Shown: positions 17,757-27,138, counted from the stretch's first letter. The stretch is DNA of 64,000 nucleotides from DIGJ01 sp036658435 (GCA_036658435.1 JAVXEO010000004.1:1-64000); one strand, 5' to 3'. Notes: generated by a model from the sequence alone, not told the origin. A program made the numbers and translations.

Positions 17757-18552
17757 TTTTATACTCTTCCTTCCATTTTGCAATGATTGCATAAAGATTT
17801 TCATAATAGATATCCACTTTTCCTTCTTCTTTCAATACATCCATTTCGGAAAGCTTCTGGTAAATGTCCAAGTGCTCTGCCTCTAGCATCGTCTCTTCTA
17901 TTTTATTTAATAGCACTTCCTGACTTTTCTCTTGTTCCGAAAGATCCTTCTTCGTTAATTTCACACAAAATAAATAGGCCAATAGGGAATCCCGGCTCTT
18001 ATTCTCTTGATATGCTTCTTCAAAGGTATTCGCTGCATCCATATAAGAGGAGGAATACAATTTTGTAATTCCCATATTATGTAAAACATTTCCTTTGAAA
18101 AGTTCCGATGTTTTTTCTGTTTTTACACGTTCCAATATTTCATTGTAAACCTTTGCTGCATGAAAATAATTTCCATTCTTTAAAAAATTATCCCCCCGTA
18201 ACTTGTTTCTCTCTAGTTCGTTTACCTTTGCAAGTTTATCCATGGTTTTTATTAAATCTTTAATTTCCTGCTCTTCGTAATAATCTGTACTGCATAAAAT
18301 GGTTACTACCATATCTTTTAAAGTCTCTTTTTGATGAAGCATCTTCTTTAGTTTATTTGCGGTTACCGGCATATTCCATTCCTTTTCTATAAAATCCATT
18401 AGTTCCAGTGTGAAATCCCTGCTAGAAAGGGTATAGATATTATTATATATATAGTAACACAATTCTTCCATTGAATAAACTTTCGTACTCGTAAGAGGAA
18501 AAAGAAAGGGTGTTTTTGAAATATTACCGGTACACAATATTAATTTTCCCAT
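17743..18552 (-). CDS. Helical-repeat (TPR-like) protein, third gene of the Hsp70-like operon
   Basis: Soluble protein of 269 residues, predominantly helical. TPR-like helix pairs are visible around GDNFLKNGNYFHAAKVYNEI and LHNMGITKLYSSSYMDAANT (about 130-190). No signal peptide or membrane span is present. It starts 11 bp after the Hsp70-like gene and overlaps the coiled-coil membrane gene, so the three are translationally linked. TPR proteins commonly act as Hsp70 co-chaperones or scaffolds; that is an inference from the neighbour, not from a specific motif. No named family is recognised. Confidence 0.75.
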   Translation of the reverse strand: MGKLILCTGNISKTPFLFPLTSTKVYSMEELCYYIYNNIYTLSSRDFTLELMDFIEKEWNMPVTANKLKKMLHQKETLKDMVVTILCSTDYYEEQEIKDLIKTMDKLAKVNELERNKLRGDNFLKNGNYFHAAKVYNEILERVKTEKTSELFKGNVLHNMGITKLYSSSYMDAANTFEEAYQENKSRDSLLAYLFCVKLTKKDLSEQEKSQEVLLNKIEETMLEAEHLDIYQKLSEMDVLKEEGKVDIYYENLYAIIAKWKEEYKNGLV

Positions 18553-18563
18553 TCACTATTCTC

Positions 18564-19829
18564 CTATATCTCCAGTCTTTTTTCCCAGATTCGGTTGGTA
18601 GAGGGTGCGTAGTCACCAAACCCTTTATCTTTTATGGTTACAATGCAGGTTCTTATGTCTTCAAAATGAAAAGAAACCTCGAATCGCTCCATTCTTTTCC
18701 CACGTTTTGGCATATCTTCCAAGGTAATTACCCGAACTGTTTCCACTTTTTTCATAGGATCGAATATGTTTAGCTGCAATTCATCCTCTTCGTCAAAAAT
18801 CAGGCAGATTTTGCTTTCGGCTTCTTTCCAATAAGTTCCCGTGGATATTACTTCTGTCTTCTGAACTTTTCCATCTCTATATAAACAAAGAGAAATGCTT
18901 TTTTCCAATATTCCTTCCCCTAAAAGTGTAAACTTCTCTTTGAATTCCTCCGTATTCATGTATCTTGCACTATAACAGGCACCATGTGTATAGATATTGG
19001 GTCCCCTAAATCCCCGTTTTCCCCTGCATAGTTCCTGAAGCACCCGGTCTGACCAATTCGACAAAAAACCTTCTCCTACAAAGTAAAGCGTTGAGATGCT
19101 TTGTTTATTAAGAATTTTTCCAGCAAAGCCCAGAAAATGTTCTGTAAGCGTTTCATATTCTCTATGTTCAAGCATTTCATAAGTAATTTCCTTTGTGCCT
19201 TCTCTTTTTTCCAGTCCAATTAACATGGGCCGTACTTTGCGGTTAATATGTATTTGATAATACATCATCCCCTTTTTGGAATAATCAAACAATGCAACGT
19301 CCTGACTCCACAGTTCTCTCTTCTGGTTCAGAGCATAGTACAAATAACTTTGACTATGTTCCTGAACAAAGGCACGATTTTTTTCAATTCCCATATGCTC
19401 CAATGCTTTATAGATCATTTCTACTAAAAACAAATTCATTTCTTCCAAGGTTACTACAATTTTATGAATCCTATTGTCTCCATAATATTTTTGTAAAAGC
19501 AAAAGGGTTTTTCTAAAATACTTTTCCAAAATAACGCTGCCATCAAAGACGGAATCATAAATAACAAAAGATTCCTTTCTTTTAATTTGTTCCAATATAT
19601 TATCTATTAAAATACCATCCTCATGTTCTGCCATCATACAGGCATCTTCACCAAAGAGCCATTCTCGCTTTGTCTCGGTCACTCCCAAAGTAGTAGGAAT
19701 AAAGTGATAGTTTTCGCCTGTCGTTCCACCAATTGTTTCAATTACGCCAGTCACCGGATGGAAACAACTGATTTGTGAATATTGATTTCCCAAATCAAAC
19801 CCTATATCCAGGTCTTTATTTTTTTCCAT
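18564..19829 (-). CDS. Divergent Hsp70/actin-like (ASKHA) protein, DUF5716-like
   Basis: Protein of 421 residues whose first 290 follow the Hsp70 nucleotide-binding layout. Phosphate-1-like IGFDLGNQYSQIS lies at 9-21, FIPTTLGV at 43-50 (compare TPSVVAF), and LFGEDA at 58-63 (compare VGDAA). A VVTLEEMN region is at 125-132, and an adenosine-like motif YFVGEGFLSNW at 249-259 is followed by HGACYSARYM. The phosphate-2 position reads LFDYSKKGMMYYQI (180-193) and lacks the GGGT loop, so ATP hydrolysis may be lost or changed. There is no Hsp70 substrate-binding domain; instead about 120 residues of probable beta structure follow. From memory this corresponds to a family listed as DUF5716. It is the second gene of the operon. 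Confidence 0.75.
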   Translation of the reverse strand: MEKNKDLDIGFDLGNQYSQISCFHPVTGVIETIGGTTGENYHFIPTTLGVTETKREWLFGEDACMMAEHEDGILIDNILEQIKRKESFVIYDSVFDGSVILEKYFRKTLLLLQKYYGDNRIHKIVVTLEEMNLFLVEMIYKALEHMGIEKNRAFVQEHSQSYLYYALNQKRELWSQDVALFDYSKKGMMYYQIHINRKVRPMLIGLEKREGTKEITYEMLEHREYETLTEHFLGFAGKILNKQSISTLYFVGEGFLSNWSDRVLQELCRGKRGFRGPNIYTHGACYSARYMNTEEFKEKFTLLGEGILEKSISLCLYRDGKVQKTEVISTGTYWKEAESKICLIFDEEDELQLNIFDPMKKVETVRVITLEDMPKRGKRMERFEVSFHFEDIRTCIVTIKDKGFGDYAPSTNRIWEKRLEI

Positions 19830-19869
19830 TTTCTGCTCTCCATCCTTTCTATATGCCGGTCATAAACAT

Positions 19870-22800
19870 TTATAATATTTTTATAAGTGTTTTCCCTGCG
19901 TATTTAATTTTTGCATAATATTTCATTAAAGCCAACATTGTTTTTTCGTCCTGCATTTCCTTTGCTGTAAGCATTAAATTTAACAGTTCAAACATACTTT
20001 CATTGGATTCTTCATTCCCTGCATTTTTCATATCCACACGAACGCTTTCGGTAATAATTTCTTCTTTTCCGTTGTCTTCTGAAATATAGTACTGAAGGAC
20101 CTCATCTTGAAAAAGGAGAAATTTGATTACATGAATGCCATAATAGCTGTCTTCCATTGTTTCCGTTATAAAGGATTCCCTGTTTTCCCCGTTCTCTCTA
20201 AAGTAGTGAATTTTAACACTGTTTTTCGGATTGCATTTATATTCTACAAAGTAATGACTGCGAATTTCTAAAGGAAGTGTCATTCTGTCAGAAAATTTCT
20301 TGTAACAGGGAAGAAGAATTCCCCGCTCTGTCATTTTCTTTATCTGCTTTTCACAAAATGCAAGTTCTTCCTGGGCAAGTGTTTCCTGTCCACTATAATA
20401 AAATAATAAGGCTAAGATACAAACCGTACTTTCCTCAAAGCAATTCTCTTTTTTTAATAGTTCAAATATTTCAGGATGAACAATCCGTTCATTTAAAAGG
20501 TATTTATATGCGTTGTAGCATAAGAAAGCTTTTATAATGGTTGGGTCTCCTCCTTTGTTATAATAGGAGTGAAATACATCATAGGCAGTCATTACATAGC
20601 TTTCCCCAAATAACATTTGACCAAGAAGTTTTTCTTCTAACCCATAGGTATCTAGCTGAAAGTTTTGTGCACAATTCCACAGCTGCAGAAGCATCTTGGT
20701 ACTTCCCTCAAAGTGCTCCATTAAATAGCAAAGGATTATCTCATTATATTTTCCTTCCTGAAATAAGTAAAAAGCAAGATCTAATTGAAACTTATTTTTT
20801 ATTTTGTGTCCGTTCTTTTCTATTTCCTCTGTGCAAAAACGAATCAACTGATTTGTTGGAATTCCATCAAATCCATATTCCCGAAGTGAAAATACTGTTT
20901 TTTCATAAAGTTCATGTATCATGCAATAAGAAATAGCCTTAGAACGAAAATCCGGTTTCAAAAGATCAAAATCTGCAATAAGAAGCATTTCTTTTAATGC
21001 CTCATTTTCCATAGCCTCAAAGTAATAAGAAATCAATCTTTCATAGCATCTTCCTTTATAATAATTTTTGAATCCCGGCAATAAAATACATCTTCTTTGT
21101 ACATAAATGGAATACTCGTTGTTTTTTTGATATTTATCTATTTTCTCAAATAAATTCATCATCAGCATGGGACTATTTTTACATACCTCATAGCACTTTT
21201 GTGCCAATCCATGAATATGCAGCAGTTCCGTTAATTGGAATGAAATACTTTCTCCATAGCGGTTTCCATTTTTATCTATAAATACAATGCTTGGAGATTC
21301 TGTAAAAACTTGGATATATCCAATTCCATCCTTTAAAAGAGTGTACTCTTCCTTTTCCATTTCTTTATGTGAAACATAAACGCCTATTATATTTTCATTG
21401 GTGCAAACCAATTTATGGCGAAACATAATTTCTGAAAGTGCCGGAGAAATTCCTTCCTTCACCTCTTCTAGTTGAATAAACTCCTGATAAAGTACGGACA
21501 GATTTTCATCCATTCTTTCTTCCTTAATCTGTTCGATTGTAAATTTCTGCATTTTCTTGTGATAAAGAAGATATGTGTTTTTATCTTTATTTTTATTTTT
21601 TACTATGTAGGCATAGAGATAAGCCTTTTTTTCCCAAGTGAGATTATTATCATATTGGAAAAAAAGAAGAAGGGAGGAGGGAATTTTTTTCTGATAATCT
21701 TCCGGCATGGTATATAAATAATATTCATATAAATTTTCTATCTTTAAATTTTCTTCTTCCCCCAAGGAAAACCATGGGAAATATTTTGCATCCTTTTTTT
21801 TATTTTGAATGAGTATCTTACAAATACTAAATAATATTTCTTTACTTTTCGTATGGTCATAAAGAGCAAATAAAGGTTTTAGAATCCAAAAATCAGCCTT
21901 TCCTTCCTGTTCTGCTGTAAAGCAATACAGATCAATTAACTCCTGGTTTAAACAATTCATTCGGATTCCCCAGCTTAAAACCCGTAACAGTACCGGTGCA
22001 AAAGCTTCCCTTGCTCTTTTGTCATTCTGTAAGCAAAGACAGGCTTCATAATAGAGAACCGGACTATTGACTCCTTTTTCTAGTTTGCCTTCAATATCCT
22101 TCCACATTTTTTCGCTATTTCTATCATAATCCCCATCTAAATACAATAAAAACCACAGCATCTGCCATTTATCAAATCCGTTCTCATAATAAGTGCGAAT
22201 ACTGGAAGCTGCCTCTTCAATGTATTCCTTCTTTTTGGTATATAAAGCGCGTAAATACAGAAAAGATGAATAAAACAGTATCGATTCTTCTTTCATGGCC
22301 TCTTGATTTTCTTCCATATCTTTTATAACATCTTCTGCCAGTGGCTGGTGATCCATAATATAATAGTGAAGTTTCAAAAGCTTGTGTTCCCAGAAAGAAT
22401 GGGTCTCTTTTCCATTTTTTATAATCGCAGACAGTTCTGCAATATATTGATCTGGTGCAATTTGATTGGTTCTTAAGTTCAAATAATTCTGAAAGAAAAT
22501 AAGAATCTGTTCTTTCCTTTTTCGTTGTTCTTCGTGCTTTTTCTTAGGAAGCACCGAAACACTCACCGTTACTTCCATAGTGGAAAATATGGTCTGTATT
22601 GTGATTCTGCCAAAATTATTTCCCTTTCGTAAAAAAGAAGCATCTACCAAAAATTCCAAATCAAAAGAATTACCAATAAAATCTTTTGTTGTAATTTCCT
22701 TCTTTTCTAAAACTAAAAATGGAGCATCCCCCTCTATTTGAATCTTTTCATAACCCCAGTTGTCCTTCATTATTGTTATTTTGTCTGCAAAATTAGTGAG

Positions 22801-23412
22801 ACATTTTGTGTATAAAAGTTCCGTCCGGTCTACCGTAATATTGATTTTGGACTTTTTTTGTATTGCAATTAAGAATTCTTCGAGTGCAACATTCCTATCC
22901 TTTCCTTTGATTAAGCTGGCATAAAGGGTTTTCAGATGTTCTTCTTTTAAAAATATTCGTCCAAAATCTCTGGTTTCAAAAAGCTGTAGTGCTTCTTCCC
23001 AATCACTTTGTGCAAGGTTAGCAAAATGAAATAAATCCTTGATTTTCCCTAGCGATGTCTGTCCATACGCTTCCGTTACTTCTATTGAAATTGGAAGGTT
23101 AACCTCTCCGCAGCAGCTGACAATAAAAAGTTTTCCCTTGCTTTTTTCACCGGCTATGGCTTTTTTGGCATCAAAACGGTATTGGATTTCATTGGTTTTT
23201 CCGTTAAACATAGGATTTATAATATGTAGTTCCGGTAAAGAAGAATAGACAATTCCCTTCATTTTCTTTTCCTGTTCATTTGAAATCCATAAACTTCCCG
23301 TAGCCACTGAACCAATTTCTGCTATAATCGAAATTTGTTCTTCAGACAATAAAATTTCCGGTAATTCATATTCAAAATTTTCCTTTGCCAAACGTTTTAT
23401 TTTCTCTCTCAC
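19870..23412 (-). CDS. Large uncharacterised protein (DUF5717-like), first gene of the Hsp70-like operon
   Basis: Protein of 1180 residues with no signal peptide or membrane span. The N-terminal 300 residues look beta-rich, with two similar segments: KGKLFIVSCCGEVNLPISIE at about 115 and GRITIQTIFSTMEVTVSVSV at about 270. The remainder is helical and repeat-like, with many Tyr-rich helices (about 330-1000), as in an alpha-solenoid. A C-terminal beta segment carries FVEYKCNPKNSVKIHYF. The start is a GTG behind GGGAGG. From memory this resembles the family DUF5717, typically found beside DUF5716. The function is unknown; size and architecture suggest a scaffold or client-binding partner for the Hsp70-like protein encoded next. 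Confidence 0.7.
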   Translation of the reverse strand: MREKIKRLAKENFEYELPEILLSEEQISIIAEIGSVATGSLWISNEQEKKMKGIVYSSLPELHIINPMFNGKTNEIQYRFDAKKAIAGEKSKGKLFIVSCCGEVNLPISIEVTEAYGQTSLGKIKDLFHFANLAQSDWEEALQLFETRDFGRIFLKEEHLKTLYASLIKGKDRNVALEEFLIAIQKKSKINITVDRTELLYTKCLTNFADKITIMKDNWGYEKIQIEGDAPFLVLEKKEITTKDFIGNSFDLEFLVDASFLRKGNNFGRITIQTIFSTMEVTVSVSVLPKKKHEEQRKRKEQILIFFQNYLNLRTNQIAPDQYIAELSAIIKNGKETHSFWEHKLLKLHYYIMDHQPLAEDVIKDMEENQEAMKEESILFYSSFLYLRALYTKKKEYIEEAASSIRTYYENGFDKWQMLWFLLYLDGDYDRNSEKMWKDIEGKLEKGVNSPVLYYEACLCLQNDKRAREAFAPVLLRVLSWGIRMNCLNQELIDLYCFTAEQEGKADFWILKPLFALYDHTKSKEILFSICKILIQNKKKDAKYFPWFSLGEEENLKIENLYEYYLYTMPEDYQKKIPSSLLLFFQYDNNLTWEKKAYLYAYIVKNKNKDKNTYLLYHKKMQKFTIEQIKEERMDENLSVLYQEFIQLEEVKEGISPALSEIMFRHKLVCTNENIIGVYVSHKEMEKEEYTLLKDGIGYIQVFTESPSIVFIDKNGNRYGESISFQLTELLHIHGLAQKCYEVCKNSPMLMMNLFEKIDKYQKNNEYSIYVQRRCILLPGFKNYYKGRCYERLISYYFEAMENEALKEMLLIADFDLLKPDFRSKAISYCMIHELYEKTVFSLREYGFDGIPTNQLIRFCTEEIEKNGHKIKNKFQLDLAFYLFQEGKYNEIILCYLMEHFEGSTKMLLQLWNCAQNFQLDTYGLEEKLLGQMLFGESYVMTAYDVFHSYYNKGGDPTIIKAFLCYNAYKYLLNERIVHPEIFELLKKENCFEESTVCILALLFYYSGQETLAQEELAFCEKQIKKMTERGILLPCYKKFSDRMTLPLEIRSHYFVEYKCNPKNSVKIHYFRENGENRESFITETMEDSYYGIHVIKFLLFQDEVLQYYISEDNGKEEIITESVRVDMKNAGNEESNESMFELLNLMLTAKEMQDEKTMLALMKYYAKIKYAGKTLIKIL

Positions 23413-23431
23413 TCCGGGGTTCCTCCCATAT

Positions 23432-23459
23432 TTGCTTTTTTATAAAAAAACGATATAAT
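23432..23459 (+). promoter_or_regulatory. Promoter of the aminotransferase gene
   Basis: TTGCTT (23432-23437), 16 bases, TATAAT (23454-23459), reading away from the large operon. Confidence 0.55.
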
Positions 23460-23463
23460 AGTA

Positions 23464-23493
23464 ATTATAACACTGTAACCCTAGAACATTCAA
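23464..23493 (-). promoter_or_regulatory. Promoter of the DUF5717-Hsp70-like operon
   Basis: Minus strand TTGAAT (23488-23493), 18 bases, TATAAT (23464-23469), preceded by TGT, giving an extended -10. It lies back to back with the aminotransferase promoter. Confidence 0.6.
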
Positions 23494-23521
23494 CACTTTA
23501 GGAAAGGATTCTACACATAAA

Positions 23522-24619
23522 ATGATAAAATTAAAAGAACATTTTCATGGAAGTGACCTAGAACAGATAGAAGCTTCCTATGGTATAAAAAAAGAGGACA
23601 TTGTTAGTTTTGCTGCCAATGTAAATCCTCTTGGTATTTCCAGCCAGCTTCGTGAAACCTTGGTCTCTCATATTGATGCCATTACAAGTTATCCGAATCG
23701 TGATTACACGCCTTTGCGGAAGGCCATTGCTGAATATATTCATGCCGATTTTGAAGCCATACTGGTGGGAAATGGTTCCACCGAACTAATCTCTTTGTTT
23801 ATCCAGTGCCTTCACCCTGACAAAACGCTGATTCTCGGTCCAACTTATTCCGAATATGAAAGAGAAGTTTCCATAGAAAATGAAAGTGGAAGCTGTCAAT
23901 ACTATGCATTAAAAGAAGAGCAGAATTTTGTTCTGGATGTACCGGATTTTCTTACTCACTTAAGTCCAAATTTGGATTTGGTTATTCTTTGTAATCCAAA
24001 CAACCCTACTTCTTCTTACATTTCTACCTCACAGATGAAACAAATTTTAACCGCTTGCAAAAGAAATCACACCTTTGTATTAGTAGACGAAACCTATGTG
24101 GAATTTACCGAAAAAATAGAGGAAATTTCTTCGGTTTCTTTAACCGGTACCTATGATAATCTGATAGTTTTACGTGGTATCTCTAAGTTTTTTGCAGCTC
24201 CCGGTCTTCGTCTTGGTTATGCGGTTTGCAACAATCCCGATTTGCTTTTTCTGATCCATGAGAAAAAAAATCCATGGACCATTAATAGTCTGGCTGCTAT
24301 TGCCGGTGAAATTATGTTTAAAGACAGCCATTATATTGAGGAAACAAAAGCTCTCATCTTCCAGGAGAGAACCCGTATTGTAGCTTTATTGCAGGAAATT
24401 CCCTTTCTTAAGGTATATCCGCCTAGTGCTAATTTTGTTTTAGTTCGCATCTTAAAAAAAGAAATCACTGCAGAGGATATTTTTGAAACTGCCATAAAAA
24501 AAGGATTGATGATACGGGATTGTTCCACTTTTCCGTTTTTGGATGAACGTTATTTCCGTTTTTGCTTCATGAAGCCGGAGCAAAATGACAGCCTTCTTTC
24601 TGTTTTAAAAGATTTATAA
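23522..24619 (+). CDS. PLP-dependent aminotransferase, CobD/HisC-like
   Basis: Fold-type I PLP enzyme of 365 residues. The opening HGSDLEQIEASYGI and FAANVNPLG resemble threonine-phosphate decarboxylase (CobD), while the overall length also fits histidinol-phosphate aminotransferase. The PLP lysine lies in RGISKFFAAPGLRLGY, with CNPNNPTS and VDETYVEF upstream as the usual cofactor contacts and RYFRFCF near the C terminus binding the substrate carboxylate or phosphate. No cobalamin or histidine genes are nearby, so the substrate cannot be fixed. It is transcribed alone, divergently from the DUF5717 operon, and ends at a hairpin terminator. Confidence 0.85.
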   Translation: MIKLKEHFHGSDLEQIEASYGIKKEDIVSFAANVNPLGISSQLRETLVSHIDAITSYPNRDYTPLRKAIAEYIHADFEAILVGNGSTELISLFIQCLHPDKTLILGPTYSEYEREVSIENESGSCQYYALKEEQNFVLDVPDFLTHLSPNLDLVILCNPNNPTSSYISTSQMKQILTACKRNHTFVLVDETYVEFTEKIEEISSVSLTGTYDNLIVLRGISKFFAAPGLRLGYAVCNNPDLLFLIHEKKNPWTINSLAAIAGEIMFKDSHYIEETKALIFQERTRIVALLQEIPFLKVYPPSANFVLVRILKKEITAEDIFETAIKKGLMIRDCSTFPFLDERYFRFCFMKPEQNDSLLSVLKDL

Positions 24620-24626
24620 AGAAAAT

Positions 24627-24671
24627 ACAGAAGGGCTAAGTTACATGAAAAAGGCAGCTTAGCTCTTCTGT
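24627..24671. terminator. Bidirectional terminator between the aminotransferase and nrdD
   Basis: A 14-bp stem with one G:U pair (24627-24640 with 24658-24671) around a 17-base loop separates convergent genes. Confidence 0.65.
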
Positions 24672-24687
24672 AAAATTTTGTTATTTC

Positions 24688-26997
24688 TTATAGTAATTCT
24701 ACATATTGTTTGATGTTTTGTACGGATACATGACTGTCTGCTTTTTCTCCATTAAGAACAAGCAATGTGGGTGCCTGTCGAATTCCATACTTTTTGACCA
24801 TATCTGCATTTTCTTCTGCTAAGGCTGTTTCATAGGGAACTTTGGCATTATCTAATATATTTTTTGCCGTTTTACAGTTTGGGCAAGTTTTTGTTACAAT
24901 TAAAATTCGTTTTATTTTCACTTGCGTTTTTTCTATATTGTATAGTTTACGTTCTTTAAATTCCTGACTCTTGCCTGCGTTCCAGTTTTGAACCGGTCTG
25001 TAATACCCGGTAATACGGCTATATACCTCTGTTTTTACGCCACATTCCGGACAAATATAGTGTTCTCCCGGAATATAACCATGTTCTTTACAGATGGAAT
25101 ACGTTGGAGAAATGGTATAATATGGCAAACGATAGTTTTCTGCAATTTTTTTAACCAAGTTTGCCGCTGCCTTCCAGGAGGGAAGTTTTTCTCCTAAGAA
25201 AGCATGAAATACCGTGCCTGATGTATACAGGGTCTGGAGTTCATCCTGAATATCCAATGCTTCGAAAATATCATCTGTAAAGCCAACCGGAAGATTGGTA
25301 CTATTGGTATAGTATGGTGTTTCATTGTCCTCGCAGGCCGTCTTTATATCTGGAAACTGCTCTACATCGTGCTTTGCCAAACGATAGGTTGTCGATTCCG
25401 CCGGAGTTGCCTCTAAGTTGTACAAATCACCATATTTTTCCTGATAATCAGAGAGTCGATCCCTCATATGATTCAATACTTCTTTTGCAAACTTCTGCGT
25501 CTTTTCGCTGGTCATATCTGCCTGTAGCCAGTTTGCATTCAAACCCACTTCATTCATGCCAATTAAACCAATCGTTGAAAAATGATTGTCAAAGCTTCCA
25601 AGATAACGTTTCGTATAAGGGTAGAGCCCCTCATTTAATAATTTTGATATAATCGTTCTCTTTGTCTTTAATGATCTTGCTGAAATATCCATCATTTTAT
25701 TTAATCGGCGGTAAAAATCAGCCTCGTTCTCTGAAAGATATGCAATTCTAGGTAAGTTAATGGTAACAACACCAACGGATCCTGTACTTTCACCACTTCC
25801 AAAAAAGCCACCGGATTTTTTTCGAAGTTCCCGAAGATCAAGGCGTAAACGGCAGCACATGCTTCTTACATCGTTTGGTTCCATTTCACTATTAATATAA
25901 TTAGAAAAATAAGGAGTTCCATATTTTGATGTCATTTCAAACAACAGCTTATTATTCTCTGTTTCAGACCAGTCAAAATCCTTTGTAATGGAGTAAGTAG
26001 GAATGGGGTATTGGAATCCGCGTCCATTGGCGTCTCCTTCTATCATGGTCTCGATAAACGCTTTGTTTATCATATCCATTTCCTTTTTACAGTCTTTATA
26101 CTTAAAGTTCATTTCTTTTCCACCTACAATAGCATTTTGCTCTGCTAAATCACTTGGAATGGTCCAATCCAGCGTAATATTGGAAAAAGGTGCCTGCGTT
26201 CCCCAGCGACTTGGAATATTTACTCCATAGATAAAGGATTCAATGCAATTTTTCACCTGATTGTAGGAAAGATTATCTTTCTTTACAAAAGGGGCCAGAT
26301 AGGTATCAAAAGAAGAAAATGCCTGGGCTCCTGCCCATTCGTTTTGCATGATACCAAGAAAGTTAACCATTTGGTTGCAGAGGCTGGCTAAGTGTGCTGC
26401 CGGTTTTGAAGTAATCTTTCCGGTAACTCCCCCAAGCCCTTCCTGAATCAATTGTTTTAAGGACCAGCCTGCACAGTATCCTGTAAGCATGGATAAATCA
26501 TGAATATGTATTTCTGCATTTCTATGAGCATTTGCAATTTCTTCATCGTATATTTCAGAAAGCCAGTAATTGGCTGTAATTGCGCCGGAGTTGCTTAATA
26601 TCAGTCCACCCACAGAATAGGTGACCGTAGAGTTCTCCTTTACACGCCAATCGGATAAATGTACATAATTATCCACAATTTCCTTATAGTCTAAAATCGT
26701 AGACTTCATATTTCTAATTTTTTCCCTTTGTTTCCGGTATAAGATATAGGCTTTGGCAACGTCGGCATAACCAGACTGTTCCAATATTGCTTCTGCACTA
26801 TCTTGTATGTCTTCCACATGAACCAGTGAATTTTTAATATGTGGTTCATAATGTGCTGTTGTTTTTAAAGCAAGAAGGTCTACAATACTCTGATTGTACT
26901 GCTTATTTTGCGCTTCAAACGCTTTCATTATTGCTTCGCTGACCTTTTTCAAATCAAATTCTACAATTTTTCCATCTCTTTTTACTACCTGATACAT
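24688..26997 (-). CDS. nrdD: Anaerobic ribonucleoside-triphosphate reductase with fused C-terminal thioredoxin-like domain
   Basis: Class III reductase of 769 residues making dNTPs anaerobically by a glycyl radical. An ATP cone (about 1-90) precedes the catalytic barrel. Near the C terminus a zinc site (ICPECG) and the glycyl-radical motif RITGYYRPVQNW (Gly about 664) are intact. Unlike E. coli NrdD, the chain does not end there. About 70 more residues contain TKTCPNCKTAK (Cys about 705 and 708) and QAPTLLVLNG, a thioredoxin/glutaredoxin fold that probably supplies the reductant. The start follows TGGAGG at nine bases; a longer frame 11 codons upstream would run through that site. It lies downstream of nrdG with an NrdR-like box between. 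Confidence 0.95.
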   Translation of the reverse strand: MYQVVKRDGKIVEFDLKKVSEAIMKAFEAQNKQYNQSIVDLLALKTTAHYEPHIKNSLVHVEDIQDSAEAILEQSGYADVAKAYILYRKQREKIRNMKSTILDYKEIVDNYVHLSDWRVKENSTVTYSVGGLILSNSGAITANYWLSEIYDEEIANAHRNAEIHIHDLSMLTGYCAGWSLKQLIQEGLGGVTGKITSKPAAHLASLCNQMVNFLGIMQNEWAGAQAFSSFDTYLAPFVKKDNLSYNQVKNCIESFIYGVNIPSRWGTQAPFSNITLDWTIPSDLAEQNAIVGGKEMNFKYKDCKKEMDMINKAFIETMIEGDANGRGFQYPIPTYSITKDFDWSETENNKLLFEMTSKYGTPYFSNYINSEMEPNDVRSMCCRLRLDLRELRKKSGGFFGSGESTGSVGVVTINLPRIAYLSENEADFYRRLNKMMDISARSLKTKRTIISKLLNEGLYPYTKRYLGSFDNHFSTIGLIGMNEVGLNANWLQADMTSEKTQKFAKEVLNHMRDRLSDYQEKYGDLYNLEATPAESTTYRLAKHDVEQFPDIKTACEDNETPYYTNSTNLPVGFTDDIFEALDIQDELQTLYTSGTVFHAFLGEKLPSWKAAANLVKKIAENYRLPYYTISPTYSICKEHGYIPGEHYICPECGVKTEVYSRITGYYRPVQNWNAGKSQEFKERKLYNIEKTQVKIKRILIVTKTCPNCKTAKNILDNAKVPYETALAEENADMVKKYGIRQAPTLLVLNGEKADSHVSVQNIKQYVELL

Positions 26998-27081
26998 ACT
27001 GATCATCCTCCAAAAAAATCTGTATTTCATGAAAATTTCTACTTATTACAGTAGCATACATACTTTTTATTGTCAACTTAA

Positions 27082-27097
27082 ATACCACATATAGTGC
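27082..27097. promoter_or_regulatory. NrdR-box-like palindrome upstream of nrdD
   Basis: ATACCACATATAGTGC matches the core of the NrdR consensus (ACAC-A-ATAT-GTGT type) at most conserved positions. NrdR boxes usually occur in pairs; I see only one. Confidence 0.4.
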
Positions 27098-27138
27098 CTG
27101 TTTTTTTATTTTCAACTAAATGTTGAAAAACGCCCATT

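Noticed and set aside
27108..27128. Inverted repeat TTTTCAAC/GTTGAAAA between nrdG and nrdD as a terminator
   Set aside because: On the transcribed minus strand it is followed by TAAAAAAAC, with no U-tract, so it does not look like an intrinsic terminator for nrdG.
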